Source: Irpex lacteus | Taxonomy: Eukaryota; Basidiomycota; Agaricomycetes; Polyporales; Irpicaceae | Length of the DNA: 64,000 nucleotides | Assembly: GCA_001986395.2 (NCBI GenBank) | Contig: MQVO02000015.1 | Location: forward strand, 186,001-250,000 | Direction of reading: 5' to 3' | Shown: positions 1-11,508 of the stretch, piece after piece | Layout: each line of letters begins with the position of its first letter | Position numbering within the stretch: the first letter of the stretch is position 1 | Translations under genes and position numbers: made by a program | Notes under the pieces: generated by a model | Database searches by the model: none | What the model saw: only the letters and a program-made list of their open reading frames with translations | Told to the model about the DNA's origin: nothing

Positions 1-110
1 ACGAGCATGTATGAGTCGATAATTGTTTTCGAAGCGCACCTTCTCTGCGCCATCGCCATCGAACGTCTCGCCCGAAGAATCCTAGTCTGACTCGACGATT
101 TGGGGAACCG
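1..110 (-). pseudogene. RSE1 fragment (inverted head piece of decayed copy)
   Basis: Read on the minus strand, this piece resembles the end of exon 2 of the intact RSE1 gene at 31589-35934: the stretch around ESD.DSSGETF...EKVRF matches [19 protein letters not shown] of the functional locus, with an in-frame stop and a small insertion. The matching intact DNA is near 35240-35330. The gene's next exon reappears at about 2910 on the opposite strand, so the copy was broken and one part inverted. The piece runs off the left edge, so its full extent is unknown. The homology is seen directly; the order of events is inference. Confidence 0.7.
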
Positions 111-1913
111 CCAGGCACTGAGATCCAAGGAGCTCGGGCATTCTACAGCGTCCGTCATAGTCAGCCCCGGGAACGAAATCACGCGCCAGTCGAGGTCTGT
201 AGACGCAGTTTGGATCAACGCTGACGCTGGCTCTTCCACGACTCCATAAAGTGTCGCGAGGGCGGAACATTACTTGCCTCATGTACAACTTGAACCACAG
301 CATTTTCCTGATCTGCATCCTGCTCAAGATAGGGTCTATCAACGAGCGGATAAAGAGCAGTGGATGCGGAGAGCGTGATTAAGTGCGACGAGGTGGAGCC
401 ATGGTATTGACATCGTACTTGAGGCTCGAGGTGTCGTGATGCGCGTCAGGGAGGGGTAGTTCGCGTTCGAAACGAAGGAAGGCGAGATCGTACGTGCGAC
501 GGTTAAGGTAGGTCGTGATCGAGGTCGACCGTTGGGTGAGACATCAACGTCAGCCGGGGTTTGGCTGTGTGGCCGACACAGTGACGACATGCGTGGCAGA
601 CTCTGCACCCTCTGCCCGCAGCGATTACCGATAGGCCCTTCTTGGTGAGTCAGGACTCAGAATCAGGCTCCAGGATACAGCTTATAGTCACGACTCACGT
701 TCAACCTCCGTACACGAGCTACACCAGGCAGATGCGATGACCAGGTGTGGCAAAATCTCCTCTGAGTGTGATGCGAAGTCTCCTAGACTCAGCTTAGACA
801 AGGATACATCTAAGCAAATATACTAATCGCTCACCGTGGATAACCACTTGTACCTCTCCTCGCTCGGAATTTATTGGACTTGGACACGAGTTCCACCGAC
901 CTGGATGAAGCGGTCTGGACCGTATCTGTGCTATGGATCCAGCTGATGTCCGGTGAGGTGGCGACACAAATGCCACGGAATATATCTCACAGCCTGCAGG
1001 TGACCAAGTGTGCTTATTGTATCGTATCTACCCATCACTAGATGGGCATGTCAGCTCGCTTTGTGCATTTGACGCTACTAAAAACCCACCGAATGTAGTG
1101 TCCAAGTCACTCAATGAGCTGCTCACTACCAAGCTGGCGCCAGATGGAACGCTTGGTGCTGCCTTCAGCCCTCCTCGTGCTTGGCTTCAAATAGCTGTGG
1201 ACGTTCTAAGTAACAGCGAGACCTCACCGCCCACAAGTTACGCGCGTCCGGGGATGCCGATGCCTGCGGGATGTATTGAGTACGACACAAATGCAAACTA
1301 CCTCGCTGATCTGACAGGTATGCGATCATGGATCGGGATGTGAGGGCGTTCTGTCGTGTTGTGCCCCAGGGATGCTTCATTAAAGATAGATGGTGAGCTG
1401 TCGGACTGCCCGGGCTAGTCGCGGGTGCAGTTTGTCGGCCAGGTTCGAGTATTGCGGTAGGGCCTACGCGCACGGCCAATGTCCGAGTCGGAGGCCATGG
1501 TACAGCATCCTTGATTGCTCCGTGCGCCGTTCAGAAATCTCTAGCTCATTCATCAATGAGGTACCAGTCTTCAACACAGAGGACAGCAAGCCGCATACAG
1601 ACTCCGGGATCTGTAATTGCACTGTTGAACACCTCCGTCTGCAGCATCTCGGGCGACAGTAGAACCATGCAGCACGCACCTTTTCTGAATTTTCTCCAGA
1701 GATCGCACTTCAATGTGCCTCGAACAATGGCGATGACCATGATGATTAGACGTTCGAGCTACTGAACCTTGAATATAATATCACCAGTGTATCAGTAGAT
1801 ATTTAAACAGAACGGTATCACATACTATGCCAGCCTCCAACGCATTCGTCAGGGACGATACGACTTGTACTGTTCCTCGTCGACTGTCTCGTCGAAGTTG
1901 TTATCTGTTTAGC
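111..1913. other. Gene-poor stretch, no supported gene
   Basis: No gene can be supported here. One plus-strand open frame at about 1008-1317 has balanced amino-acid use and ends at a possible donor (gacag|gtatgc), so it could be an exon remnant, but neither a start context nor a partner exon is convincing. The stretch lies between pieces of the decayed RSE1 copy and may be degenerate intergenic DNA. Confidence 0.4.
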
Positions 1914-2015
1914 CAAGCTACGCAAAGTTTAAGAGCATATATAATTGTAGAAAGATCTGCTTAGCAAGCTACGCAAAGTTTGAGAGCATATATAATTGTA
2001 GAAAGATCTGCTTAG
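1914..2015. repeat. Two-copy 51-bp tandem repeat
   Basis: Two adjacent 51-bp units start at 1914 and 1965 with caagctacgcaaagttt and end with gatctgcttag. They differ at about one position (ttaagag against ttgagag). Each contains the AT-rich core agcatatataattgtag. The near identity points to a recent local duplication in otherwise unique DNA. Confidence 0.9.
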
Positions 2016-2909
2016 CAAGGTACAGGTATATGAACGGAGGGCCTTCTAAGGGAGTCGACGATCGTGGAAGATCGAAACGAAGAAGACGTCAATTAGTAGC
2101 GCCTGTACTTACGACGCTGCAATCCGGGCGCTACAATTCTGCTTCGTGGCACTCACGAGGGTGTCACCTGGGGTGTATACACGGCACGGCGCGAGAGAAG
2201 CGGAGGGCGTGGCCTGCAGTGGGTTTTCTACCCAAAGCAGACCTCAAGCTGTGCTCAGTATATATATCTCCCAAACTACATTTTATCTACTGCATAGCAA
2301 CTCATGAAGTTTAGAGACGTATAGTGTTATACGCTCCATAAGTTCTTCGTAGGTAACACAGTTGTTCGTGTTTATTATGCACACTACTAATAGTGGTAGC
2401 TTATAGCTTCATCCTTATGGTTCGCTCGCGCTCTCACGCCATTGTATGCTCAAGAAATGCTGCGGTAAGAATGCAACTTTCGTGGCTCATCGTTTTTTCA
2501 GGCTCTCAATGTCCTCAGAAACCACCGGCCTGAACGATCCTCACAAGACGACTGACTACGGCTTTGCCATACAATATGGCTCCTGAAGGAACTTGAGGAG
2601 CACTGAGAAGGCGAGCCCAGAGTCTTGACGCGTGTAAAAGGTGTGTTACAGTCTTCTAGGAGCTATACGTCGCTTTGACAACGACATCCTTTGCAGACTG
2701 TGCTGTCGTTAGCTCAGACTCTGGTCATTTTGCCACTGCTCCCATCATGAGACGTTTAACAAAGAAGTCTCATGACTGCGTCGAGAAAAAGCAAAGTCGG
2801 ACCAGGATCCTTTGGGCGAGTTGTTCAGTAACACAGAGAAGGTACGAATCAACGCCAATTATTGACCGAGATACACCCATTCTTATTTCCCTCTTTTTTA
2901 CCGGCACAA
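2016..2909. other. Intergenic or degenerate DNA
   Basis: Only short open frames without a recognisable family or splice pattern are present. The right end abuts the decayed RSE1 copy. Confidence 0.4.
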
Positions 2910-5735
2910 GATGTTGAATCGGACCTTGGTCCAAACCACGTTCGCAAATGGAGAGAACCAACAGACCCGCGAGCCAATGGGCCGGTCCATCTTCCTGGTG
3001 GTTAGCTGGCGTTGTCTGACCGTGTGACGGGCCCTCTGGTGAGTTAGTTTGCGGTGAAGATGATAGTCATCTATTGATATATTGATGCGCCTCAGTATCG
3101 TGTTCTTATTTCCCGAAGGCCGTATTCGCTGAAGGGTCTTGACCGTGGTCTCATCATTATGGCTGCCGTGATGCATGAAATGAAGGTTTGAGGTTGTAAC
3201 CCTGCGCTTTGATCGTAGAAGACTTACGGTTTGGTGTCTAGGCCGCGTTCTTCTACCTTCTGCAACACGAAGGTGATCCGTACAACGTCACTATCGAGCA
3301 TGGTGAACGAGACATGCGGGCTCTCAAGATCAAGTACTTCGACGCCGTCCATATTGCCTTAAGCTTGTAGATCATCAAGTCAGGTTTCCTCTCTAGTGCC
3401 GCAGAATTTGGTATTCAGTGAGCCTTCAGCATCAATTTGTGCTCATGGCCTATTTAACACGTTACCTAGTCCATTCGACGAGTTCCAGAGGCTGGGCGAC
3501 GACGACTCAGATAACGAAACCCGAATTCTGCTCGATGTCCTATCTTCCTTGGGCACGGCAGACCCTACGCCACCTTTTTTCCGTGCATACTTGACAACCC
3601 GACTTCGGTTGATGAGTTCGAGTTCCGGATCCCGTTGTCGATACCAAGGTTCTCAATATCCTGCCGAACTTGCATTTACCGCAGGTATTTGCTTCATGTG
3701 GACGTGATACGAGGAGCTTTCTGTGGATGCTTCGTCGCGTTCTAGAGGTTGTGGAGGCTGTCGAGTCGGATTTGTTTGGTCTCCCGAATGCCGCCTGGAC
3801 TATAGAGCTCAGAAAGGATCGTGAGTACCTGTAAGACGAAGAGCTCGCTCGGAGGTTTAGCTGACCAATTATGTAGACCCGTTCGACTCGTCTGCCACCC
3901 TCTCGTTCGTAAACGGCGCCCTCGTCCTAAGCATCGTGGAAATGATCGAAGAAGTCCAAGACACCGGCTTCCTCTCCTCACGATGGACCCTCACCGTCCA
4001 ACAAATTAGCTCCGACGCCCTCCGTAAACGAATGGCGGATCTCGCAGGCACAGACGATTGTCACCGCGACGACGAACAAGCGGCATATGGTCGTGGCGTC
4101 GAGCTCTGCACAGCTTGTGTACTTTGAGCATAATCTGGATGGACAGCAGGATTAGTATCCGGATAGGACGGCTATGGGGGTACAGTCCTTGCATAGAGCA
4201 TTGTGAAGGTACCGGACGGTAGACAGCGCACCCCTTACTTGGTACGTACCATTGATAAACTAAAAACTGTTTCGAGCATCGTGCTCATACCGAATGATTT
4301 TATAAGGTGCCGAATATGAAGACCAGTCCGTTCGAATCATCTCCGTTGACCCAGAAAACACGCTCGGTTCGATCCGTCTTCAAGCTCTGGCGGCACCAGC
4401 CGCACCACCATCTGCAATTTGTATGGCAGATATGCCCGATGCTGCTATCAACCAGATCTCATCGACGACGTTTGTCAAAGTTGGACTGCAAACTGGTGTC
4501 CTATGGATTGTGCTCGATCCTATCAATGGACAGCCCACGGATACCCGGACTCAGTACGTAGTAATAATGCATCTGAAGTACATGGGGATCATTCGCTGAC
4601 TTTGAGTATGATTAGGTTCCTTGGAATGCGTCCTATCCATCTAATTCGAGTTGCTATACAACGAAATTCGGATATCTTTGCGACTCTCGTCGAGGCCGTG
4701 GCTCAACCACACCTACTAGAACCTTATGCACTTCACACCGCTCATATTCGAGAACCTCGACTACGCCTGCAGATTTTCAGCCGCGCTATATCTTGAGGGT
4801 TCGCTCGGCATCTCAGAAAGAGTTTTGAGGTAGGATCAGGCTGTCGACCAACCCGCTGTGAAAGACATACTTACTGTTGTGATAGGATATTTCAGATACC
4901 GAAGCCCGGCATGAAGCTCGAGCAGGATAGCATCCCCCCTTCATACACTCCCCGGAAAATGATCACACATCGTGCCAATGGCTATCTGTACTTGATTGAG
5001 GACAATCATCGAGTAGTGGCTGAAGATGCTACACAGGCGAAGCTGGCAGAACTGGTACGAACGAACAATCTTTCCGTAGTATCACCGTTTATTAATGTAT
5101 TGCCTTTCAGGAACAGAAAGATCAAAAGGTGGACGAGGATCTCCTCAACCTCCCCCTGATATACTTGGAAGACCAAAGACTCCGCTGGTACATGGGCCAC
5201 AGGTATCCGAATCATCGACCCCGTGAACGTACGGATCCTTTTTCACTCCCCAACGACAAATATTGACGCTGAACGAACGTTTGCAGGCCAGGACTGTGAA
5301 CTTCATCCCACTGGATAACAACAAAGCTGCGTTGTCCATTGCGGTGAACAAATGCTCGTCGTCAGAGTACCGCAAAAAATACCTTCCTCGCGCCTGATTT
5401 GTGCAGCATGCAGCAGTGGTTCCCTCCGCACATACAAGGTGATAAACGACGGCCAGGACCTTGTGCTTTCGCATGAGGTGCGTGTACAAACTTTTCCTTC
5501 CCGAAAGGTAGCTTACGATTGTATTACTTTGGGTTAGATGGAGACGAACTACGTATCTCTGGCTGTGCTTGGCTTCCAGGGCTGTCTGGTCGCAGGTGTC
5601 AGCAACGCTCTTCAATTGATTGGTATGGGCAAGAAGAAGCTTTTGCGCAAAATAGAAAACAAAGTTTGTCATGCGCTTCTGTCTCGGATGTTCAGCTGCC
5701 TGATATTCTACCCTAGACTTTCTCTTCCGCAATTG
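2910..5735 (+). pseudogene. Decayed copy of RSE1 (splicing factor SF3B3-like)
   Basis: Successive plus-strand pieces align in order with exons 3 to 12 of the intact RSE1 gene at 31589-35934. Examples: about 3085-3180 ([16 protein letters not shown], then RGLIIMAAVMHEMK), 3240-3400 ([11 protein letters not shown] then a stop), 3890-4010 ([22 protein letters not shown]), 4310-4560 ([15 protein letters not shown]), 4616-4700 ([17 protein letters not shown]), 4890-5060 ([18 protein letters not shown]) and 5540-5660 ([23 protein letters not shown]). Exon-intron junctions are still visible, for example HEMK|gt. In-frame stops, frameshifts and deletions break it everywhere, so no full protein can be made. 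Retained introns argue for a DNA-level segmental duplication rather than retrotransposition. Confidence 0.92.
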
Positions 5736-5960
5736 TCACACTGGCTACACAGGGATTCCACCTCCCCGATCTCCCGAGAGCGTCGCCTTCCTTTTCGTGC
5801 TCTGGTTCGGCAACGTCCATGTCGCGTACTCGTACACTAAACCGGAGTTCTGCGTGCAAGGATACTATCAGGCCATTGCAGCTCTCAGGTTCCGCGACTA
5901 CGATGCTCAGCAGACCTACATTGAGATGCGGCGCTGCCACTTGTGTCAGCTCTACCTGTA
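5736..5960 (+). pseudogene. Decayed 5' fragment of ferric reductase gene
   Basis: This plus-strand piece encodes AYSYTKPEFCVQGYYQAIAA and RFRDYDAQQTYIEMR, matching [20 protein letters not shown] and [15 protein letters not shown] at the N-terminus of the intact ferric reductase at 27141-29755. It joins directly to the RSE1 relic: sequence matching intact position about 32260 runs into sequence matching about 29745. Roughly 2.5 kb is therefore missing, including the last RSE1 exon and the intergenic DNA. Gene order and relative orientation are as in the intact locus. Similarity fades after about 5960, and the reductase core is absent. Confidence 0.88.
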
Positions 5961-7485
5961 TCATGTCAATGCATCTCAAGTCCCACGATGAATTGACACC
6001 GATAAGCGCGAAGAACTTCGACGAAACACTCCTGACGGTATCTTCGCTACTATCTCTTGCAATTGGCCGCCATTACTCACTGCATATGTAGTTAAGAGCT
6101 ATAACGTAGTACAAAGCACATCCGCAAATTGTCCCAGCTGCGGCCACCACAACGCAGTTTAGAATATTAGGCAGTCGACACTCGCAGGAAACGTGTACTA
6201 GATTCTCGTATATGATCGAGTTCAATCCCTGCACCTCCACCTGCCAATCTTGACAGAGGAATTTGAAGCATAATACTTGGGCTTCCCGAATCCACCATTC
6301 CGGCTCCGACTTTTTCTTTGCCAAGCAGATCGTCGACGCCGCCGTCAGTTGGGGTGACGTTGCGCAAGGCATCGGTGTCACCTCCCTCGAGATCCCGTGT
6401 AACGGCCGCGTTCGTATCTCTTCCCCTGACACATTCACTACTCGCTCAACTGCAGCCTTCTGCAGCTCTCCTTCAGCAACATCGCACACAGTCCACCCCT
6501 ACTCCCTGGCTACATACATCCGTCACCGCTATGCACATCTCTCCTTGGTTCATCATAAGCGCAGTTCTATTCATCTTCAACGATGTGTGCGATTCTATCT
6601 CCGTTCTCCGGAGAATGTCCCTTCGAGTGCTCGATTCCCACAAGTGCGTGCAGATAATCCTCTCGACGCGGCCAAACGGTGTATTCCATAAGTGATAACC
6701 TTTCGCCAGTGGAGCTTCTGAACACACGGTTATATACGAAGATCTGCAAGACCGTGTTTCTGCATCGGTTGAACCAGCATCCACGGTCGTTGCTGTCCAC
6801 GCACTCGTGAAAACTGATGTCTACTCGGGGTTGTCTGCAAGGTACGTAGGTTGCCCAATACACGACCTAATCACACCACAGTGGAGTGACTCCTCTTAAT
6901 CTGAGATTGTTACCATCGCTTCGGTCTCAAGTAATACAACGCGATTCATGCAACACGCCTCGTCATGGTTGCCCAGTGTAGAGAGGTCTACTTGGGCAAG
7001 TATATCGACCACTGATATATGTAGCACGCACTGGCCGTGTTAACGTCTAACATCACTATGCATACAATCAACGGATCGATGTAGTTTTGTTGTTTTAACT
7101 GACTACACACACATAACGATCGTTCGATAGCCAAGGTCTCGCAAGGAAGTCTCCGTACCGTATTTACTAAGTATGAGATTCGCGCGGAAGAATGCAATTC
7201 TTGGGCATCATCGAGACTCCACCTGCCCAGTCGGCCTGGATTCTTTCTCCAAACATGAAAAAGGTGACTGACAAAAGGTATACCTATGAACGCATGAGCA
7301 TGAGCATTGAACTGCCAGGAAAAGCGCACAATATTTGTCCATGTTTGTACCCATGTGATAGGTGACAAATACAGCAAGTTCAAGTTCGAATTCAAGTTAC
7401 GTTTCACGTCTCGTTCTCTACCTCTCTGCGCTCCCTCTCCCTCACGATCTTTGTGATTCTTTCTCTCTTTGGGCTTGACTACTAG
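5961..7485. other. Degenerate or intergenic DNA, no supported gene
   Basis: Open frames on both strands up to about 140 codons are present, but none shows a known family, a splice pattern or a good start. A minus-strand hydrophobic stretch near 6090-6150 is too short to call. The pyrimidine-rich tract at about 7405-7480 (ctcgttctctacctctctgcgc and onward) directly precedes the next gene and looks like its core promoter or 5' leader. Confidence 0.4.
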
Positions 7486-8555
7486 ATGTCTTTCAACATC
7501 GGCTTCACTCGACTTCTGGCGTTTCTAAAGTTGGGCGCACTGGTGCGCCTGCGTGGTTTTCTGCCTGCCCTTGGCCGACAATATGCAACCTTCTCCCAGT
7601 CGATAAACAGAGGGCATGTTACTCTTGGGATGCTATTGAGTGGCAAACGTACAAGGTCCGTGTTGCCTTTACTATTACTACTGCTACTGATTTTAAGTGA
7701 TGTTCGCAGCACGATTGCTGCGTCGGGGACACGCGACGCTTGCTCCTATCAAGACAACGATACTGGCTTTGAACTCATAGGTTGTCCTGCCGACCCGACC
7801 ACTCTCTACGCACCTCTGAAGCATGTCAAGACGCCTCGTCTCAATGGAACGCCCGGACGTTTGGTAGACGCCAGCGGCGCAACGTGAGTCTTGTCGTTGC
7901 TTTTGCGTTGTGCCAGCCACTAACATACGTATCTAGTGCGACACCTGTGCGAAGCGCCGCAAACAATACTGCTCCCACCGCTGATGAAGATAATAACTTG
8001 TACCTGCAACAATGTGATCTTCTTGCATCCCCAGACTATGAACTTGTATTGTGTCCCGCCGACCCTCGACTTCGCTACACACCCTTGAAGAAGGAGTGGC
8101 CATTCCGATTCCGGTACCCTCGCATGCCTAGTCTCCCTCGTGTTCGCACCCCTCGCCCCCCAGTCCTTACTCTGGATGGACCTCCCTTCCTCAGCGTACC
8201 TCAGCCCTTGACTTCGCCAGTCAGTTCTGGCTGCTCAGGCTTACCGACTCAGACCGATATCCCTAACGAAGAGTTGCTCCTTGCTTTACTGGGGGCTCTT
8301 TTTGTGTTGTTGATGAGTTTTGGGCTTGGTGTCATTGTCTGCTGGGTCGTACTCAAGTGGAAGGGTGATGCAAATGCAGAAACGGAGAAAGGACAAATCA
8401 AACGTCCCCCTCCGCCTCGGGGGCCTCGCACTACATCCGCGATTCCAGGCCGTACACTTAACGATCCTCAGAGCCGCCTGACGGAGGTCGATGAGCAGAA
8501 TCAGAGTCTATGGTTCCAAGAAATTGTGGATGTACTTTATGGCCCTACTATCTAA
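7486..8555 (+). CDS. Membrane protein with duplicated CPADP motif, unknown function
   Basis: Two exons, 7486-7883 and 7937-8555, are joined across a 53-nt GT-AG intron in frame and give about 338 aa. The product has a leucine-rich hydrophobic segment at about residues 60-75 (VLPLLLLLLLILSDV), an extracellular-looking middle with N-glycosylation sites, a second hydrophobic helix (LLLALLGALFVLLMSFGLGV) and a polar tail with a PPPPRGPR patch. A cysteine-bounded motif occurs twice: GCPADPTTLYAPLK and LCPADPRLRYTPLK, each preceded by another Cys about 13-16 residues upstream. An alternative start at 7630 would place the first hydrophobic segment as a normal signal peptide, giving a type I membrane protein. 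I do not recognise the family. It lies on the same strand just upstream of the membrane kinases; a functional link is only inference. Confidence 0.75.
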
Positions 8556-9192
8556 CAGGTAAATTGACTTTCTTTGTCGTCGACTTATGTAGTTGGCTGA
8601 CCTTCGTCTTTCTTACGTGTAGGCAGGACCGTTGTCGGTCGCCGATCACTTCGTTTGAGAATGAAGCATATTGTCTAGGGCTCGTTTCCCGCCTATAGCT
8701 TGGCCCACAATCCTATATATGTATCGTGTAGACTACCTCTGTAACATCATGATGTCCCTTTCTGTGTATCCTCGAACATGTAGTAGCCTTTAATTTGTCC
8801 CACATGTACTATACTGTAACACGTCTTTCTCCTCCGCATCAACGTACTGCTGGTGTTGCAATATCACCGCTCAAATAATCGCAACCTGAAGCTTCAAGCT
8901 TCAAGCTCCCAGGATGGAATCTGAGGCACGCCGCTCGAGGAATTTGTACGAAAATAGAGGCTGGTTTACCATCCTAAATACAGAGTGAGCCTGAGCATGT
9001 TCGTAAGTGAATGATCGGCCACGCTGCGGTGCGCCATGCATGACTCACTCACACTCAGCCTCTGCCATATGTGGTGTGGAATAAAACCCTTTGCATTCTC
9101 TTTAACCAGGCAACTATGTCTTCGATGTCAATGCAACAGCTGGAGGAACTGGTCTTCTATGCCGTGCGATGGAGGAAGACCGTCACGGTGAC
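8556..9192. other. Intergenic, with a TTCAAGC-type short repeat at 8886-8911
   Basis: This is the 3' flank of the CPADP gene and the 5' flank of kinase 1. At 8886-8911 it contains ctgaagcttcaagcttcaag, a motif also found near 36134, 59108 and 63457. A stretch near 9070-9110 (gtgtggaataaaaccctttg) looks promoter-like. No gene is supported. Confidence 0.5.
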
Positions 9193-9306
9193 GCACAGTC
9201 CGAATCAAAATGAACCGCCACCAAATCCAACATAAAAGGCGGGTCGCTCCCCGTCTCCTCTCTTCCTCAGACACCACCACCTCCGTACCACTGCCCTTCA
9301 TTGAGC
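9193..9306 (+). promoter_or_regulatory. Core promoter and leader of kinase 1
   Basis: A TATA-like ATAAAAG at 9232-9238 lies about 70 bp upstream of the ATG at 9307 and is followed by a pyrimidine-rich leader. The whole block is nearly identical to 17686-17799 upstream of kinase 3, where ATAAAAG sits at 17725-17731 with the same spacing to the ATG. Confidence 0.6.
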
Positions 9307-11508
9307 ATGGCTCGGAAAGTTGTCTCACCCCTCAGTGTGTGCGTATCCGCCGCGCTGGCCTTTGTGGCACCTGTTGTCCTGTACACCGCGGGAGTCTTCC
9401 TGCAGAGTGTCCTCTTCAGCAACGCCGCGAGGTCGTTGGTCTTCATGACCTTGTCTCGTCTCTATTTCTTTATCTTGCCTGTCTATGTCTTTCTCTCTCA
9501 GTCTTGGTTCTCTCGCTGTGTTCAGGTCTTCGCTCTCTTCCGCTCTCGGTCGCACGATATGCTCACTCAACATCTTTCCCCGTATCTCACTTCCCCTACT
9601 AACACTCTCTACGCCCTCGCCGACACTTTGGAATCTGCGCTTCCACAACACTCTGTGCTCCCTCTGCTTCCTATGGTCAGGCCGTCTCTCAACTTCCACG
9701 ACGTCTTCAAGTTCCGTTTCAACGTCGCCACCGTTGTCGTTAACTTCCTTTCGTCAATTGGTCGCGACATGTTCAGTCTGCTGCAATCAGCCCTATCTAG
9801 GCTTGCTCACTATATCAATCATCTGATCATCATCATTCCCCTCTCCATCGCCAGTTCTATCCTCCAAACCTTCTATCCGCTACCTTCAGGCGGCGCCTTC
9901 AAGCAGTGGCACGTCCTCATACTCGCTACCGTGATCCTTTTCACTCTCGTAATCCTTCTCGCTCTCGTCGCTATTCACTTGTTTTTCTTGCTTGGACTTC
10001 ATCGCAACATCTACTGTCTGTACGACGACAATCTTCCTACTGTGGTCGCAACTCGGAAAAGATTCACCACGTCCATCAGGAAACTCTTGACATTGCAAGC
10101 TCGCTGTTGTGCGGTACTCCACTCTTGTCGAATCACACTGGCAGTCTTACTCAGTACTACACTTGCACTCGAGCAGCTCTCGTGGTATTTCTGGCGCCGT
10201 TACAAGTACTGTCGTGTGGTTGGAACTCGCTTCTCTCTCACGGACAACAAGTTCCACTTCTCTTGCGAGTACCCGACATATTCAAGCTTCTACCGTCTGC
10301 TACTCCGATGTGCTCTGGGCATCCCGACGTATCTACTCGCTAGCCTCGGGGTTATCTGTACTTTGCTCATTCTCCTTTACGGTTTGGCATATGCATGGGA
10401 CATCTGGGTAAGTGTTTTTTTTTTCCACAAGTCTTGCTTCCGTCCTCACCCATCTTCCCCAGGTCGCCTTCTTTACACTCGACGGCCCTTCAGATCCATC
10501 TTGGTTTCCCAGCGGTTACACTTTGCACGCCGCTTTTGACGCACAATATGAACTCTGCGGCAAGCTCGGCAAGGGTGGCAACGGCTTCGTCATGCAAGCT
10601 CGGCGTCGTTCAGATGGCTGTCATTTTGCCGTCAAGTTCTTGAAAATGAAATCTGCCAAGCACTGGCCTGCACATCCACGGCACGGCCCTATCCCGTGGG
10701 ATGTAGCTATCGCTATCGGGTTGGATCATGAGAACTTAATCAAGCCCGTCCGTGTCTTCAACGACGAGCAGTATTTCTACCTGGTGAGTGGTGTCAGTCA
10801 GTGTTCGAAGTGCACGCTCTGATTCTTCATCTAGGTCTTGGAGCTTTTCGGTGATATCTGGCAGCCTAGCGACTCGGATATTCCCAGCGGCCGCTCCTTG
10901 GAAGAATACCTTCTACAGAACGGCCAGATCTCTCTCGACATCTCTTACAAGATATTTTCGCAGATCGTGTCTGCCGTTGCGTACCTTCACTCGCAAGGCA
11001 TTGCTCACTGCGACATCAAGCCAGGGAACATCCTCATAGACCGTAACGCCAACGTGAGTTGATTGCCCGATGGTACATCTGAAGTAACAATACTGATGAT
11101 GCGCCCTGTGTGTTGATACAGATCCGACTCATCGACCTTGGCAATGCAAACAGGGGCTTGCAGGACCCGGCAAACCCCCATCGAGGACGCGCCATTGCCT
11201 CCAGATACTACTGCGGCACTCCAGGGCGCCAGCCTCCGGAAACTCTTGGTGACCGCGACGCCCCATGCCAACCATTCCTCGGTGACGTGTGGGCACTCGG
11301 GATTCTTCTGTATTCCATGGTGACCGGGATTCCAGTGCCATTTTGGACGACGGAGATGTCGCTGGGCGGTGTCGAGTCGCTGTACAAGTTTGATGAGCTC
11401 TGCGAGACAGAGCCTGTCGCTCAGGTGTTGCCTGTTCTGCGTCGCTGCCTGGAGGTGGATCCTTCGAAGCGGGCGACGATGGACGATCTCACTCGACTGT
11501 TCAAATGA
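9307..11508 (+). CDS. Multi-spanning membrane Ser/Thr kinase 1 (HCD/DLG type)
   Basis: Exons 9307-10407, 10463-10783, 10835-11053 and 11122-11508 join in frame (introns 55, 51 and 68 nt) to give 675 aa. Residues 1-367, all in exon 1, carry several hydrophobic helices starting [20 protein letters not shown] and ending just before the kinase. The kinase domain (about 396-675) has a glycine loop GKGGNGFV, the beta-3 lysine in FAVKFL, a catalytic loop HCDIKPGNIL (about 532) and IDLGNA (about 552), so HRD is HCD and DFG is DLG. PPETL and GDVWALG follow. Catalytic Asp, Lys and Asn remain, so activity is plausible, but the alpha-C Glu of its paralogues is Asp here (WDVAIA). Substrate and membrane are unknown. 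It is the first of three tandem paralogues. Confidence 0.88.

Noticed and set aside
1..5735. DDB1 or CPSF-A family as the identity of the duplicated gene
   Set aside because: Rse1/SF3B3 belongs to the same superfamily, but the specific N- and C-terminal sequences and the 1213-aa length fit Rse1, not DDB1 or Cft1.
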